Source of the DNA: Campylobacter fetus subsp. fetus
GTDB lineage: Bacteria; Campylobacterota; Campylobacteria; Campylobacterales; Campylobacteraceae
Length of the DNA stretch: 64,000 nt
Assembly (NCBI RefSeq): GCF_900475935.1
Contig: NZ_LS483431.1
Coordinates: 124,001-188,000 of the forward strand
Reading direction: 5' to 3'
The notes under the pieces are model-generated. The model saw only the letters and a list, made by a program, of their open reading frames with translations. It had not been told where the DNA came from and did not search any database. Below, in pieces: positions 1-9,457 of this stretch (the stretch's first letter is position 1; every line of letters starts with the position of its first letter). The position numbers were made by a program, and so were the translations under genes.

Positions 1-8
1 ATAGTTTT

Positions 9-1088
9 TTGGGACTTAGTTATGAGGAGAAATTAGAACGTTCTAAATCTTGCTTTAGTGAGATTTGTTCTTGTTTGAATGAGTTTGAACTTTTAAATCC
101 TAAATTCGTAAATGCAGCCGTAGAATCTCTAAATAGGGCAATTGCTTACGAATCTGAGCAGTATCTATACAAGATAATATATGAAAGAGATAAATTAAAA
201 AAGCAAATTATAGATCAAAAAGATCGGATAAGAGCTATTACGACGCTAAATTGTAAAAACATAGAAAATTATATATGTAAAACGGATTTTAAAAACAAAG
301 ATCAAATTTCAAAAGTTTTGAACGATAGATTGCTTTATGACACTCAGATGCTCGGTATCTTAAAAGAGACTACCGAATCTGCTTTTTTGACTACTATAGA
401 GATGGGCGATGATGTTGAAGACACTGCGTATGAAATCGCTAAAAATATAGTTTATTTGGCTATAAATGAGGGGGATTTTACAAAAGAAAGATTTATAAAT
501 ATCGCAAGAGTCGTGATAAAAAGTGCCGCTAGCATTGCAAATGAGAGTAAAATTTATGCAAAAGAGCTTGTTAAAAGCGCGATAAATGGCAGCAACGACG
601 GCATTTCAAAAGCTATTGAAAAGTTTAAAGACGAGCTTAAATTTGCTCCGGACGAGATAGGAGATAGTTTAAATTATAGTGCAAAAGAGCTTATGAAAAT
701 AGAAGAAGATTTTATAATTCTATTAAAAGATATATCTTTAAGCGTGAATGAACCGGCTTCCATCATAGTAGCAGAAGTTTTGCAAAGCGACTATGATTCG
801 TATTTTGCTAGACTAAGAAGAATTTCAGCTGAAACAAGAGAACAGATAATGGATAAGATAGATGAGATTAGCCATAAAAGATTTAAATTAACGGGTGATT
901 TAAACATAGATGAGAGGATTTCAAATTTAAAAAAAGAGATTGGCGAGTTAGAGAAAAAAGCCAGTCAAAAATTAACTCAGATAAAAAGTCTTCAAACATT
1001 TGAAAATGCAAAAACAGAAGCAAAAAAACTTGGAGATAGAGTTTATGAAGCCGCAAAAAATCTGATAGATTCGGCAAAGAAAAAGTAG
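9..1088 (+). CDS. Helical hypothetical protein, probably 5'-truncated by the window edge
   Basis: I do not recognise this protein. The reading frame is open to the left edge and its first possible start in the window is a TTG at position 9 without a visible ribosome site, so the true start is probably outside. The visible 359 residues are charged and almost entirely helix-forming. There is no signal peptide or membrane segment, and the C-terminal 60 residues (roughly 300-359) are Lys/Glu/Ala-rich and look like coiled coil. Two cysteines near residues 16-22 are the only ones close together. A 14-bp hairpin follows the stop codon. It could be a cytoplasmic scaffold or phasin-like protein; no function is assigned. 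Confidence 0.75.
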   Translation: MGLSYEEKLERSKSCFSEICSCLNEFELLNPKFVNAAVESLNRAIAYESEQYLYKIIYERDKLKKQIIDQKDRIRAITTLNCKNIENYICKTDFKNKDQISKVLNDRLLYDTQMLGILKETTESAFLTTIEMGDDVEDTAYEIAKNIVYLAINEGDFTKERFINIARVVIKSAASIANESKIYAKELVKSAINGSNDGISKAIEKFKDELKFAPDEIGDSLNYSAKELMKIEEDFIILLKDISLSVNEPASIIVAEVLQSDYDSYFARLRRISAETREQIMDKIDEISHKRFKLTGDLNIDERISNLKKEIGELEKKASQKLTQIKSLQTFENAKTEAKKLGDRVYEAAKNLIDSAKKK

Positions 1089-1116
1089 AATATCAGAGTC
1101 AAATTTAGATAAATTT

Positions 1117-1151
1117 AACTATAAAGGCAGTAAAAAACTGCTTTTATAGTT
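1117..1151. terminator. Bidirectional terminator hairpin
   Basis: Fourteen-base arms at 1117-1130 and 1138-1151 pair with one G-U, leaving a 7-nt A-rich loop. The + strand then runs into a T-rich stretch. It lies between the convergent first two genes and probably ends both transcripts. Confidence 0.7.
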
Positions 1152-1170
1152 GTTTTGTTCCAAATTTAGA

Positions 1171-1620
1171 CTATTTTATCTCATCAGAACCTTTATATGT
1201 TGCCCAGACTTTTTGACTTCCGTCTTTATAAAATGCAATTATTTTATAAGTTTCTTCTATACCATCTTGTTCCATACCAGGACTTCCGATAGGCATTCCA
1301 GGAACACTTATACCAATGACGTCGTCTGGTTTTTGAGATAATAATTTTTTTATCTCGGCTGCTGGAACATGACCCTCTATAGCATATCCGCCGACCAAAG
1401 CCGTATGGCAGCTAGATAATTCATCTGGAACTCCAGCATTATGCTTTATATTCATTATATCGTTTGTTTTGTACTCTTTAGTACTAAATCCATTTTTCTC
1501 CATAGCTTTTGACCAGTTACTGCAGCAACCGCACTCCGGAGTTTTATAAACGTCTATATCTGCGCTAAACGCAGTAGTAGCAAGTAGCGTAGTGCCGATA
1601 AACAAAGAAGCAATTTTCAT
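1171..1620 (-). CDS. DUF411 family periplasmic metal-binding protein
   Basis: This 149-residue protein has an N-terminal signal peptide ending near residue 19 (TTAFSA). The mature part begins with a thioredoxin-like strand followed by the CGCC motif at about residues 29-32, which marks the DUF411 family. A second conserved segment is SSCHTALVGGYAIEGHVPA, and a Met-rich part (VPGMPIGSPGME) follows. DUF411 proteins are often linked to copper handling, and the Cys/His/Met content suits soft-metal binding in the periplasm; copper is inferred. The start has an AAGGA ribosome site on the minus strand. It is monocistronic, convergent with the previous gene and downstream of the dicarboxylate transporter. 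Confidence 0.85.
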   Translation of the reverse strand: MKIASLFIGTTLLATTAFSADIDVYKTPECGCCSNWSKAMEKNGFSTKEYKTNDIMNIKHNAGVPDELSSCHTALVGGYAIEGHVPAAEIKKLLSQKPDDVIGISVPGMPIGSPGMEQDGIEETYKIIAFYKDGSQKVWATYKGSDEIK

Positions 1621-1686
1621 AAAAATCCTTTATAGGTAAGTTATGAAATTGTAAAATATTAGATTAAATGTAGAATTAATTAAAAG

Positions 1687-1710
1687 TGATTTGGGTCAAA
1701 GCCCAAATCA
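1687..1710 (-). terminator. Terminator of the dicarboxylate transporter gene
   Basis: Perfect 9-bp arms at 1687-1695 and 1702-1710 enclose a 6-nt loop. Read on the minus strand, the hairpin is followed by a T-rich tract. It begins 8 nt after the stop codon of the transporter gene. Confidence 0.75.
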
Positions 1711-1717
1711 TTATATA

Positions 1718-3391
1718 TTATAGATAGCCATAAAGTCCAGCAAATATATATCCAAATATACAAGAGCTTATAACTCCGATAAGCCCCGGAATAATAAAGC
1801 TGTGATTTATAACGTATTTGCCTATATGTGTGGTTCCTGAGCGGTCAAATTGTATCGCCGCAAGGTCACTTGGATATGTAGGTAAAATATAATAACCATA
1901 ACAAGCGGGAGCAAAAGCTAAAATTATAGCTGGGCTAACGCCGATTCCTAAAGCAAGAGGAACAAATGCAACTAAAGCTGCAGCTTGAGAATTAACAAAT
2001 TTAGATACCAAAAGTAGCATTATGGCGTATGTCCAAGGATATTGAGTAACAACTCCACCAAGCATATCTTTCATCATAGGAGTATGCACTCCAAACATAG
2101 TCTCAGCCATCCATGATATACCAAATACGGCAACCAAGGCTATCATACCTGAGCGGAAAATCTCATTTTTACCTATGCTTCCCGCGTTTGTAGGAGTAAA
2201 GATTAAGATAAGAGCTCCTGCTAAAAGCATAAAAATTTGAATAGTATCAACCATGCTTAGCGTAGTTTTGCTCGCTACTTTATTTGATAAAGAAATAGTT
2301 GAGTTTGGATACTCTTTTACTTCGCCTTTTACGTTTGTATAAATAACGCTACCTTGCTCATTTTGAGAAAGCATTAGTTTTGAACCGTCTTTTTGTGTGA
2401 TAGTTAGTCCCGAGATATTGTTTGCAACATTTTTAACTTTATTACCTGAAATATCTATGCTAGAGCCAGAAACCTCAGCTTTTGCATCTTTTAAAACGAT
2501 TTTTTCTAAGATCTTTTGCTCTGTCGGATATGCAGCTACGATTTGAACTACTGCACCGTCTTTATTTGAATTCCAAGCCGGTCTTAGGTCTTTGAAATAT
2601 CCAAGTGTAGCAACTACGGCTATAGTTCCTAAAAATATCCACATAGCGGCCCAGCTGGTTTTTGGAAGTTTTTTACCAAGAAGAGTCGTGCCGTCTCCAT
2701 ACACGTATTTCTTTACTTCAGGATCTTTAATTCTTCCTTGAAATTCAAGGTCTTTATCGAGATCTTTTCCTCTAAACCAAGAAAACATTCCAACGCATAA
2801 AACACCAAGATATGTTGAAGGAATTGTTATTTTAAGAAGATCTAAATAACCGTCAAATCCAGCTAGATGATGATCTGCGCTTATAAGAAACGCTGTTAAA
2901 GTCACAACCGCAACAGAAACCGGACTCGCAATGATACCCATTTGAGAAGCGATCGAACTAGCAGCCATAGGACGTTCTGGACGAATTCCATTTTTGATGG
3001 CCACATCATAAACGATAGGAAGCATTGTATAAACAACGTGTCCCGTTCCGCAAAGTATCGTAAGAGTAGAAGTTACGAACGGAGCCAAAATACTTATGTA
3101 TTTTGGATTTTTACGCAGTACTTTTTCTGCTATTTGCAGCATCACATCAAGTCCGCCGCTTGCTTGTAAAGTAGCGCTTGCTACAACTACTGCGAGTATT
3201 GTTAGCATAACTGCAATTGCAGGTTTTCCCGGTTGTATACCAAATGCGAAAACTAGAACTATAAGGCCTATACCGCCAAGAAGTCCTAAAGCTATACCGC
3301 CTTTTTTCGCACCGTAAAATAGACAAATAAGCACAATTAAAAGTTGAATTGTAAATTGCCAACCTTCACTTAGATTTATTAGAAAATCCAT
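1718..3391 (-). CDS. dcuB: Anaerobic C4-dicarboxylate transporter, DcuA/DcuB family, with hydrophilic insert
   Basis: This is an inner-membrane exchanger of fumarate, malate, aspartate and succinate used in fumarate respiration. The N-terminal half is typical Dcu: [18 protein letters not shown] near residue 26, then multiple hydrophobic helices, [12 protein letters not shown] near 114 and [13 protein letters not shown] near 145. The C-terminal half resumes with helices from about residue 380. At 557 residues it is longer than E. coli DcuA or DcuB (about 430-450). The excess is one hydrophilic block at about residues 275-377 containing repeated Ser/Lys/Asp/Asn stretches. The ATG has a GGGAG ribosome site. 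DcuA and DcuB are hard to separate by eye, so the symbol is tentative. Confidence 0.88.
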   Translation of the reverse strand: MDFLINLSEGWQFTIQLLIVLICLFYGAKKGGIALGLLGGIGLIVLVFAFGIQPGKPAIAVMLTILAVVVASATLQASGGLDVMLQIAEKVLRKNPKYISILAPFVTSTLTILCGTGHVVYTMLPIVYDVAIKNGIRPERPMAASSIASQMGIIASPVSVAVVTLTAFLISADHHLAGFDGYLDLLKITIPSTYLGVLCVGMFSWFRGKDLDKDLEFQGRIKDPEVKKYVYGDGTTLLGKKLPKTSWAAMWIFLGTIAVVATLGYFKDLRPAWNSNKDGAVVQIVAAYPTEQKILEKIVLKDAKAEVSGSSIDISGNKVKNVANNISGLTITQKDGSKLMLSQNEQGSVIYTNVKGEVKEYPNSTISLSNKVASKTTLSMVDTIQIFMLLAGALILIFTPTNAGSIGKNEIFRSGMIALVAVFGISWMAETMFGVHTPMMKDMLGGVVTQYPWTYAIMLLLVSKFVNSQAAALVAFVPLALGIGVSPAIILAFAPACYGYYILPTYPSDLAAIQFDRSGTTHIGKYVINHSFIIPGLIGVISSCIFGYIFAGLYGYL

Positions 3392-3516
3392 CGTTTCTCC
3401 CTTATTTAAAAAGTATTAGTAATAATTGTATTCCTATTAATTTTAAATTCTACTTAAATGCTCTGCAAATACATATTAATTATTAATATTTATAAAAAAT
3501 AAATTTGTAAAAAATG

Positions 3517-3525
3517 TGCTATAAT
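3517..3525 (+). promoter_or_regulatory. Extended -10 promoter of the SbmA-like gene
   Basis: TGCTATAAT is a consensus extended -10 box, 26 nt before the ATG. No clear -35 is seen, as is usual in Campylobacter. An AAGGG ribosome site lies at 3539-3543. Confidence 0.65.
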
Positions 3526-3550
3526 CAGCTAAATTTATAAGGGTTTATAG

Positions 3551-4519
3551 ATGTTTTCATCGTTTTTTAAAAGTAAAAAGTGGTCTCTTTGGGCTTATGG
3601 CGGACTTCTTGTGATAGTCATTTCGCTAGTTCTTCAAACAAGATTAAATGTAGCAATTAATGATTGGTACAAAAATTTTTACGATATTTTACAAAATGTC
3701 AAAGAACATTCCATAGATGAGTTTTGGGCCGGAATTTGGAAATTTTTATTTATTGCTATGCCTTATGTTATTATCGCTACTCTTACTAATTTTTTTGCTA
3801 GTCATTGGGTATTTCGTTGGCGTGAAGCTATGACTTTTTCATATGTGGATATCTGGAGAAAGTGTGAACAAGATATAGAAGGATCTAGCCAGCGTATGCA
3901 AGAAGATGTTTATAGATTTGCTAAGATAACAGAGACTTTAGGACTTCAAGTTCTTAGAGCTATTATGATTCTTATAGCTTTTATACCTGTTTTGTGGGGA
4001 CTTAGCAAAGGTGTTGACGTGCCTATTATAAAAGATATCCCAGGATCTTTGGTATGGGTAGCGCTTATAGTTAGCGTCGGAGGACTCGTAATATCATGGT
4101 TTGTCGGTATCAAGCTACCAAAACTAGAGTATAACATACAAAGAAGCGAAGCTGCATTTAGAAAAGAGCTTGTATATGCCGAAGATGATAAGATAAATTA
4201 TGCCAAAAATGAGAGCGTTGTAGAGCTATTTACCGGACTTAGGATAAATTTTTACAGACTGTTTTTGCATTATGGCTACTTTAATATCTGGTTAATCTCA
4301 TTTTCTCAATTTATGGTTATAGTACCTTTTATGATAATGGGAGCAGGGCTTTTTACGGGTCTCATCACTCTTGGTATTTTAGTGCAAGTTAGCAACGCAT
4401 TTGATCAAGTAAGAAGCAGCTTTAGTGTATTTATAGATAATTGGACTACTATAACTGAGCTTAGAAGTATTCATAAACGTTTGGATGAATTTGAGAAGAA
4501 TATCAAATTTAAAGGATAA
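3551..4519 (+). CDS. SbmA/BacA-like family inner-membrane transporter
   Basis: This 322-residue protein has a hydrophobic helix at about residues 13-30 followed by the family-typical segment NDWYKNFYDILQN. Helices lie at about 65-85, 135-155, 165-185 and 240-285, with a long helical loop (WRKCEQDIEGSSQRMQEDVYR) between. SbmA/BacA proteins are proton-driven importers of peptides and modified peptides, and resemble the membrane domain of ABC exporters without the ATPase. It is shorter than E. coli SbmA (about 400 residues) but has both ends intact. The M48 lipoprotein gene starts 7 nt downstream, so the two are probably co-transcribed. Substrate unknown. Confidence 0.8.
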   Translation: MFSSFFKSKKWSLWAYGGLLVIVISLVLQTRLNVAINDWYKNFYDILQNVKEHSIDEFWAGIWKFLFIAMPYVIIATLTNFFASHWVFRWREAMTFSYVDIWRKCEQDIEGSSQRMQEDVYRFAKITETLGLQVLRAIMILIAFIPVLWGLSKGVDVPIIKDIPGSLVWVALIVSVGGLVISWFVGIKLPKLEYNIQRSEAAFRKELVYAEDDKINYAKNESVVELFTGLRINFYRLFLHYGYFNIWLISFSQFMVIVPFMIMGAGLFTGLITLGILVQVSNAFDQVRSSFSVFIDNWTTITELRSIHKRLDEFEKNIKFKG

Positions 4520-4526
4520 ATTTATA

Positions 4527-5333
4527 ATGAAGAGTAATTTTGTTGCTATTTTGGCTTTTAGCTTAGTGATTTTAGGCGGATGTTTTTATAGCTCAACAAA
4601 GCCGACGGTTTCTCAAGCTAGCCATTCTCAGCTATTTTTAGTAAGCAAAGAGCAGATGGATGTCGGTGCTAAAGATGCTTATAATGAAGTTTTAATAGCA
4701 GCTAAAAACAAAAACAAGCTAAATGTCAACACCAAAGAAACCAAACGAGTAAGAGATATATCAAGCAGACTTATATCGCAAGTCGGTGCTTTTAGAAGTG
4801 ATGCTAGTAATTGGGATTGGCAAGTAAATGTGATAAATGAAAGCACGGTAAATGCGTGGTGTATGCCAGGAGGTAAAATAGTAGTTTATAGCGGAATAAT
4901 AGAAAAATTAAATTTAAATGACAATGAACTAGCTGCTATAATAGGTCACGAGATCTCTCACGCCTTAAGAGAACATAGCAGAGAAAATGCTAGTATAGAT
5001 TTAGCTAAAAATGCAGCTATCACGATCGGAGGTAAGCTTTTAGGGCTTGATGAGGCTAGTATGAATTTAGCAAATTTAGCTACAAAATATACGATAACTC
5101 TTCCATTTTCTAGATCAAATGAGACTGAAGCAGATGCTATGGGAGCCGAATTGATGGCAAGAGCTGGATTTGATCCAAGCTCTGCGATAACTCTTTGGGA
5201 AAAGATGTCAAAACTAAGTTCATCATCTGCTTTACAGATAACTTCCACTCACCCATCTCATTCTACTAGAATAAACGACTTAAAAAATATCATTAAAAAA
5301 GTAGAACCTTTATATCTAAATTCACAAAAGTAG
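4527..5333 (+). CDS. M48 family zinc metallopeptidase, lipoprotein
   Basis: The start chosen is the ATG at 4527, giving 268 residues; the frame is open further upstream, but only this start gives a proper lipoprotein signal. The signal ends in LGGC, with lipidated Cys at residue 19, so the protein is probably membrane-anchored in the periplasm. The zinc motif HEISH is at residues 141-145, and the third ligand is probably supplied by ETEADAMG near residue 200. It has the general form of YcaL/LoiP/BepA-like quality-control proteases, with no TPR domain. It follows the SbmA-like gene closely and is convergent with lctP. Confidence 0.9.
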   Translation: MKSNFVAILAFSLVILGGCFYSSTKPTVSQASHSQLFLVSKEQMDVGAKDAYNEVLIAAKNKNKLNVNTKETKRVRDISSRLISQVGAFRSDASNWDWQVNVINESTVNAWCMPGGKIVVYSGIIEKLNLNDNELAAIIGHEISHALREHSRENASIDLAKNAAITIGGKLLGLDEASMNLANLATKYTITLPFSRSNETEADAMGAELMARAGFDPSSAITLWEKMSKLSSSSALQITSTHPSHSTRINDLKNIIKKVEPLYLNSQK

Positions 5334-5384
5334 TTTTTATATCGGTTTTATTTTAAATTTAAAATTTAGGTAAATTAACCTATC

Positions 5385-5414
5385 TAAATTTGCAGCTTTT
5401 ATACTGCAAATTTA
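5385..5414. terminator. Terminator hairpin between convergent genes
   Basis: Perfect 11-bp arms at 5385-5395 and 5404-5414 enclose an 8-nt loop. It sits between the M48 peptidase gene (+) and lctP (-) and probably serves both. Confidence 0.65.
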
Positions 5415-5423
5415 TAGCTAAGA

Positions 5424-7019
5424 TCAAGCAGTCGGGATTATAAATGGTAGCCAGTGAGCTATTATATAAGTTATAGCGCCACAAGCTATTATGAATCCTA
5501 TCGAGTATTTTACTGTAAATCTAAATAGATCGCTTTCTTTTCCTACCAAACCAACAGCTGCACACGCTATAGCGATACTCTGCGGACTTATCATTTTACC
5601 TACTACGCCCCCAAACGTATTTGCTGCTAAAAACAGTACATCAAGACCTTGCTTGATTGTCGCATCAGGTGCACTCATAAGTGCGTTTGCAGCTGCTACT
5701 TGAAGTGATCCAAATAGTAAATTTGAGCTAGTATCCGAGCCTGTTAGAAATACTCCTAACCAACCTATAATAGGTGAGAAAAATGCAAACGCGTCGCCCG
5801 TTTGAGCAAGAGCCGTTCCCATAAGACTTGCTTGACCGCTTTTTTCGGCTAAAACTGCGTAAGCGACCACCAGACCTATCGTAAGTACCGGAATTTTCAT
5901 CTCTTTTAAAGTATCTTTGGCTGCTAAAGCGACTGTTTTTGCATTTACGCTTAGTATAAATATGCTCACTATGCCGGCTAAAAGTATAGCCGTACCTGCT
6001 GTAAGTATTAAGTCTAGTCTAAATTTTATATCTTCATATATGACAAATGTCATACCGGTAAACTCAAACATCCCTCCGGTTTTAAATAGTGCTTTGAAAC
6101 TAGGAATCTGCCAGATTATTACGGCTACTACTAGTATAATAAAAGGCGCCCATGCTAACCAAATATCTTTTAAAGGTATTAATTGCCCATCATCTTTATA
6201 TTCGCTTCTGTCAACTCTGAATATATTTTTTGGTTTCCAAATTTTTAAAAATGCAGATGTAACTATGATGGATACTATCGCCGAAATAATATCTGGAAGT
6301 TCCGGTCCTATATGGTTTGAACTATAAAACTGTGTCGCCGCAAAACTGATAGTAGCTACAAATATAGCAGGAAACGTCTCCCTAACTCCTTTAAATCCAT
6401 CCATTAAAAATACGATGAAAAACGGAACAAAAAGACTAACAGGCGGAAGCATTCTTCCTACCATTGCGGAGATAACGTTTTGATCGACATTTACAGCTTG
6501 AGCCATAGCTATAATAGGAATTCCAACAGCGCCAAATGCAACTGGAGCGGTATTTGCTATCAAACAAAGACCAGCAGCGTATAAAGGGCGAAGGCCAAGT
6601 CCAACCAACAAAGCCGCAGTTATAGCAACAGGTCCGCCAAATCCGATAGCGCCTTCTAAAAACGAGCCAAAACAAAACGCGATCAATATAACTTGAATTC
6701 TGTGATCCGGAGTTATACTCATTACACTATGTTTTAATACGTTAAAGTATCCGCTCTTATCAGAAAGTTTGTACAAAAATATTGCGGCGATTATAATCCA
6801 CGCAATAGGCCATAAGCCTTTTAAAAATCCGCCTGCAAACGACGCTAAAGCCTTGATCACGGACATATCATTGAGTGTAATAGCTATGATAAAACTTAGA
6901 GTAACCGTAGCTGCTGCGGCCACCCAACCTTTTAGCTTCAGCCATACTAAGGCTGTAAAAAATAGAATAATAGGCAGCCCGCTAATAGCGGCATGTAGCC
7001 AATTTACTTCATTAGTCAT
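5424..7019 (-). CDS. lctP: L-lactate permease, LctP family
   Basis: This 531-residue polytopic membrane protein belongs to the LctP/LldP family, which imports L-lactate (and often glycolate) with protons. Family segments are visible: KGLWPIAWIIIAAIFLYKL near residue 70, FGSFLEGAIGFGGPVAIT near 117, FLTGSDTSSNLLFGSLQ near 425 and NTFGGVVGKMISPQSIAIA near 470. About a dozen hydrophobic helices span the chain. The length matches the family. The ATG has an AAGGAG ribosome site. No lactate dehydrogenase genes lie next to it; the nearest neighbours are the convergent peptidase gene and the divergent CorC-like gene. Confidence 0.93.
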   Translation of the reverse strand: MTNEVNWLHAAISGLPIILFFTALVWLKLKGWVAAAATVTLSFIIAITLNDMSVIKALASFAGGFLKGLWPIAWIIIAAIFLYKLSDKSGYFNVLKHSVMSITPDHRIQVILIAFCFGSFLEGAIGFGGPVAITAALLVGLGLRPLYAAGLCLIANTAPVAFGAVGIPIIAMAQAVNVDQNVISAMVGRMLPPVSLFVPFFIVFLMDGFKGVRETFPAIFVATISFAATQFYSSNHIGPELPDIISAIVSIIVTSAFLKIWKPKNIFRVDRSEYKDDGQLIPLKDIWLAWAPFIILVVAVIIWQIPSFKALFKTGGMFEFTGMTFVIYEDIKFRLDLILTAGTAILLAGIVSIFILSVNAKTVALAAKDTLKEMKIPVLTIGLVVAYAVLAEKSGQASLMGTALAQTGDAFAFFSPIIGWLGVFLTGSDTSSNLLFGSLQVAAANALMSAPDATIKQGLDVLFLAANTFGGVVGKMISPQSIAIACAAVGLVGKESDLFRFTVKYSIGFIIACGAITYIIAHWLPFIIPTA

Positions 7020-7348
7020 TAAGTCTCCTTATAATTTTTTTATAAAGCTATGGTGTTACTATATCAAAAAAATTAAGTTTTATAAAGAATACTTATTCAA
7101 TTTATCAAAAAAATAGTTAATATGTTTAAATTTGTTACATACTAGGCAATATTTTAATAGTTTATTATAAAATATTTTAAGTATATAGTTTAAATTTAAA
7201 TTTATAATTGTTTAAATTTGAAACATATCGTAAAAATAACACATATTTACTTTTTATAAGTTTGAAATTTGAATTATGAATTGTTTAATATATTTTTGTA
7301 AAAAAATTTGATATAATATGAAAAATTTTTTCTAAATAAGGATATTAA
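7020..7348. other. AT-rich divergent promoter region
   Basis: These 329 bases separate lctP (-) and the CorC-like gene (+). They are very AT-rich, with several TTTAAATTT-type repeats. Apart from the + strand extended -10 at 7309-7317 and the two ribosome sites I see no defined element. A promoter for lctP must also lie here but I cannot place it. Confidence 0.5.
7309..7317 (+). promoter_or_regulatory. Extended -10 promoter of the CorC-like gene
   Basis: TGATATAAT matches an extended -10, 31 nt before the TTG start, with an AAGGA ribosome site at 7338-7342. Confidence 0.6.
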
Positions 7349-8671
7349 TTGGACACGGAACCCATTCTTATGATTATACTTGCCGCTGTTTTTATATTTT
7401 TAAACGGCTTTTTCGTTTTATCTGAATTTTGTATTGTTAAAGTCAGAAAGTCAAGGCTTGAAGAGCTTGTAAAAGACAGAGTCCCAAATGCAAAACTCGC
7501 CTACAAAATGTCAAATTCACTAGATACTTATCTTAGCGCTACTCAACTTGGTATTACCCTTAGTTCGCTTGCTCTTGGTTGGATAGGTGAGCCGGCGGTT
7601 GCAAATGTTATAGTATCTCCTCTTAAAAATTACTTCGGTATAGAAGGAGTAGCTGTTCATACGATATCATTCATTATAGCTTTTAGCATTATTACTTTTT
7701 TGCATGTCGTGTTAGGTGAGCTTGTACCAAAGTCTGTAGCTATAGCAAAATCAGAAAAAGCAGTTCTTATTATAGCTAGACCGCTATATTTCTTTTGGAT
7801 TATATTTTTTCCTATTATAAAGATGTTTGATTTTATGGCTGGAATGTTTTTAAAGCTCATAGGTATAAAACCAGCCAAAGATAGTGAGCTTGCTCACTCT
7901 GAAGAGGAGATAAAAATTATAGTCGGAGAGAGTTTAAAAGGCGGCGTTTTAGATAGCATGGAAAGTGAAATTATCAAAAATGCGGTAGATTTCAGCGATA
8001 CGGTTGCAAAAGAGATCATGACTCCTAGAAAAGATGTTATATGTCTAAATAAGCAAAAGAGTTTTGAAGAAAATATGCAAGTTATCCAAAATAGTAAATT
8101 TACTAGATTTCCATATATAGATGGGAGCAAGGACGTTGTTTTAGGTATGATACATATAAGAGATATTCTCCAAAATGATTTAATCGGGCAAAACACAAAT
8201 CTTGATAAAATCGTACGTAAATTTATAATTGTTCCTGAAAATAGCTCTATCTCAAAGATATTGGTAATGATGAATAAAGATAGAATTTCAGCAGCTCTCG
8301 TCGTCGACGAGTACGGTGGAACCGCAGGACTTCTTACTATGGAAGATATCATAGAAGAGATAGTAGGCGACATAAACGATGAGCACGACGATAAAAATCA
8401 AAGTTATAAAAAAATCTCTGAGCATAGTTATGAGTTTAACGGTAGATTTGATATAGAAAGCGTTGAAGAGATTATGGAGATAAGCTTTGATGAAGAAACA
8501 GAACAGCTTACTATAGGCGGATATGTATTTAATCTTTTTGAAAGACTTCCGGTGGTCGGTGATGCGATTGAAGATGAAAACTGTATTTATGAAGTTCTGA
8601 AAATGGATGGAACTAGCATATTAACAGTAAAAGCAACTCTTAAATCCGAAGATTCTAACAATTTTATTTAA
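7349..8671 (+). CDS. CNNM/CorC-type transporter-associated protein (DUF21-CBS-CorC_HlyC)
   Basis: The start is a TTG, chosen because AAGGA lies six bases upstream and the residues immediately after begin the first membrane helix. The 440 residues comprise a DUF21 domain with about four helices (residues 5-190), a pair of CBS domains (about 215-330, including MTPRKDVICL and VVDEYGGTAGLLTMEDIIEEI) and a C-terminal CorC/HlyC domain (about 350-435). Such proteins are commonly called hemolysins, but are better viewed as magnesium/cobalt export or divalent-cation homeostasis proteins. The 3' end overlaps the convergent small gene by 4 nt. Confidence 0.9.
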   Translation: MDTEPILMIILAAVFIFLNGFFVLSEFCIVKVRKSRLEELVKDRVPNAKLAYKMSNSLDTYLSATQLGITLSSLALGWIGEPAVANVIVSPLKNYFGIEGVAVHTISFIIAFSIITFLHVVLGELVPKSVAIAKSEKAVLIIARPLYFFWIIFFPIIKMFDFMAGMFLKLIGIKPAKDSELAHSEEEIKIIVGESLKGGVLDSMESEIIKNAVDFSDTVAKEIMTPRKDVICLNKQKSFEENMQVIQNSKFTRFPYIDGSKDVVLGMIHIRDILQNDLIGQNTNLDKIVRKFIIVPENSSISKILVMMNKDRISAALVVDEYGGTAGLLTMEDIIEEIVGDINDEHDDKNQSYKKISEHSYEFNGRFDIESVEEIMEISFDEETEQLTIGGYVFNLFERLPVVGDAIEDENCIYEVLKMDGTSILTVKATLKSEDSNNFI

Positions 8672-9144
8672 TAATACCCAAGGCAGAGCGTATCAGTAAG
8701 TTTGATACGCTTTTCTAACGGAGTAGGCGAAAAATACTTACACTTTTCTATATAAATATGCGTTTTATAATCAAGCCCCAAGTCATCATATAGCTTTTTC
8801 AAATTTACAAATTTAAATTTAGCTATATTTCTAATCTCTAATTTATCATATAAATTTGAACCGTTCGATTTTGTTAAGTGAGAACTAGAAAGTCCGGTAA
8901 ATGAGCAAAATGCACTAGAAAGAACAAATCCGTTTAAATTTGAGCAGCTTTTTAAATAAATTTGGTATTTGACTGGAATTGATTTTTTGTGTAAAAATAC
9001 CGCTTTTGAATTTTGATATGATGCGCAAACTCCGTTTTTCCAAAATAGATAAGCATTTGAACTGATGTTTGCTAATTTATATATTTCGTAGTTAAGAACA
9101 TATTCATCTAAAAATTCATTACAGGGCAGTGTTATTTTGAGCAT
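8668..9144 (-). CDS. Hypothetical protein
   Basis: I do not recognise this 158-residue protein. It has a GAGG ribosome site before the ATG, Campylobacter-like codon use and no competing frame, so it is probably real. There is no signal peptide or membrane helix. It has five scattered cysteines (including VCASYQN and ECKYF-like contexts) without a clear metal motif. It stands alone between the CorC-like gene and the rRNA operon leader and is transcribed away from the latter. Confidence 0.65.
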   Translation of the reverse strand: MLKITLPCNEFLDEYVLNYEIYKLANISSNAYLFWKNGVCASYQNSKAVFLHKKSIPVKYQIYLKSCSNLNGFVLSSAFCSFTGLSSSHLTKSNGSNLYDKLEIRNIAKFKFVNLKKLYDDLGLDYKTHIYIEKCKYFSPTPLEKRIKLTDTLCLGYY

Positions 9145-9314
9145 ATAAACCTCGTTATTAGAATTTAAAATAAATTTTTATTATAATCTAAAATTTAATA
9201 CTATTTTATCTTAATAATGTATATATAATTTATAAATCTAGTTAAATATCATAATTGCACTAATTATTTTGCAATCTATCTACCATTTTAAGCCTCCTTT
9301 AAGCACTACTCTTG

Positions 9315-9320
9315 TATAAT
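9315..9320 (+). promoter_or_regulatory. Candidate rRNA operon promoter (-10)
   Basis: TATAAT preceded by CTTG lies about 110 nt upstream of the 16S processing stem, so a transcript from here would include the whole stem. A second TATAGT near 9416 is possible. No convincing -35. Confidence 0.45.
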
Positions 9321-9431
9321 TCCAACTCACGAAACGGGAAAGACCTTTTAACTCTTCTAGTTAGAAATCCTTTTTATTTTCGATGTTTTTTAAATTTATA
9401 AATGTTAAACTATTTTTATAGTCAATCTTTG

Positions 9432-9457
9432 AAATCTAAACAAGTGATCGATTGAGC
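9432..9457 (+). other. 5' arm of the 16S rRNA processing stem
   Basis: Bases 9432-9446 are complementary to 11270-11284 (15 bp, one G-U), and 9450-9457 to 11261-11268 (8 bp), with a small internal loop. The pair would close a stem around the entire 16S gene, the usual RNase III substrate. Confidence 0.75.

Noticed and set aside
4485-4526. Upstream extension of the M48 peptidase
   Set aside because: It overlaps the previous gene and would bury the lipoprotein signal; the ATG at 4527 is better.
5917-6327. A 136-codon + strand frame inside lctP
   Set aside because: It is antisense to a membrane protein whose family is clear.
7894-8373. A 159-codon antisense frame inside the CorC-like gene
   Set aside because: It is a codon-bias shadow of the CBS region with no start signal.
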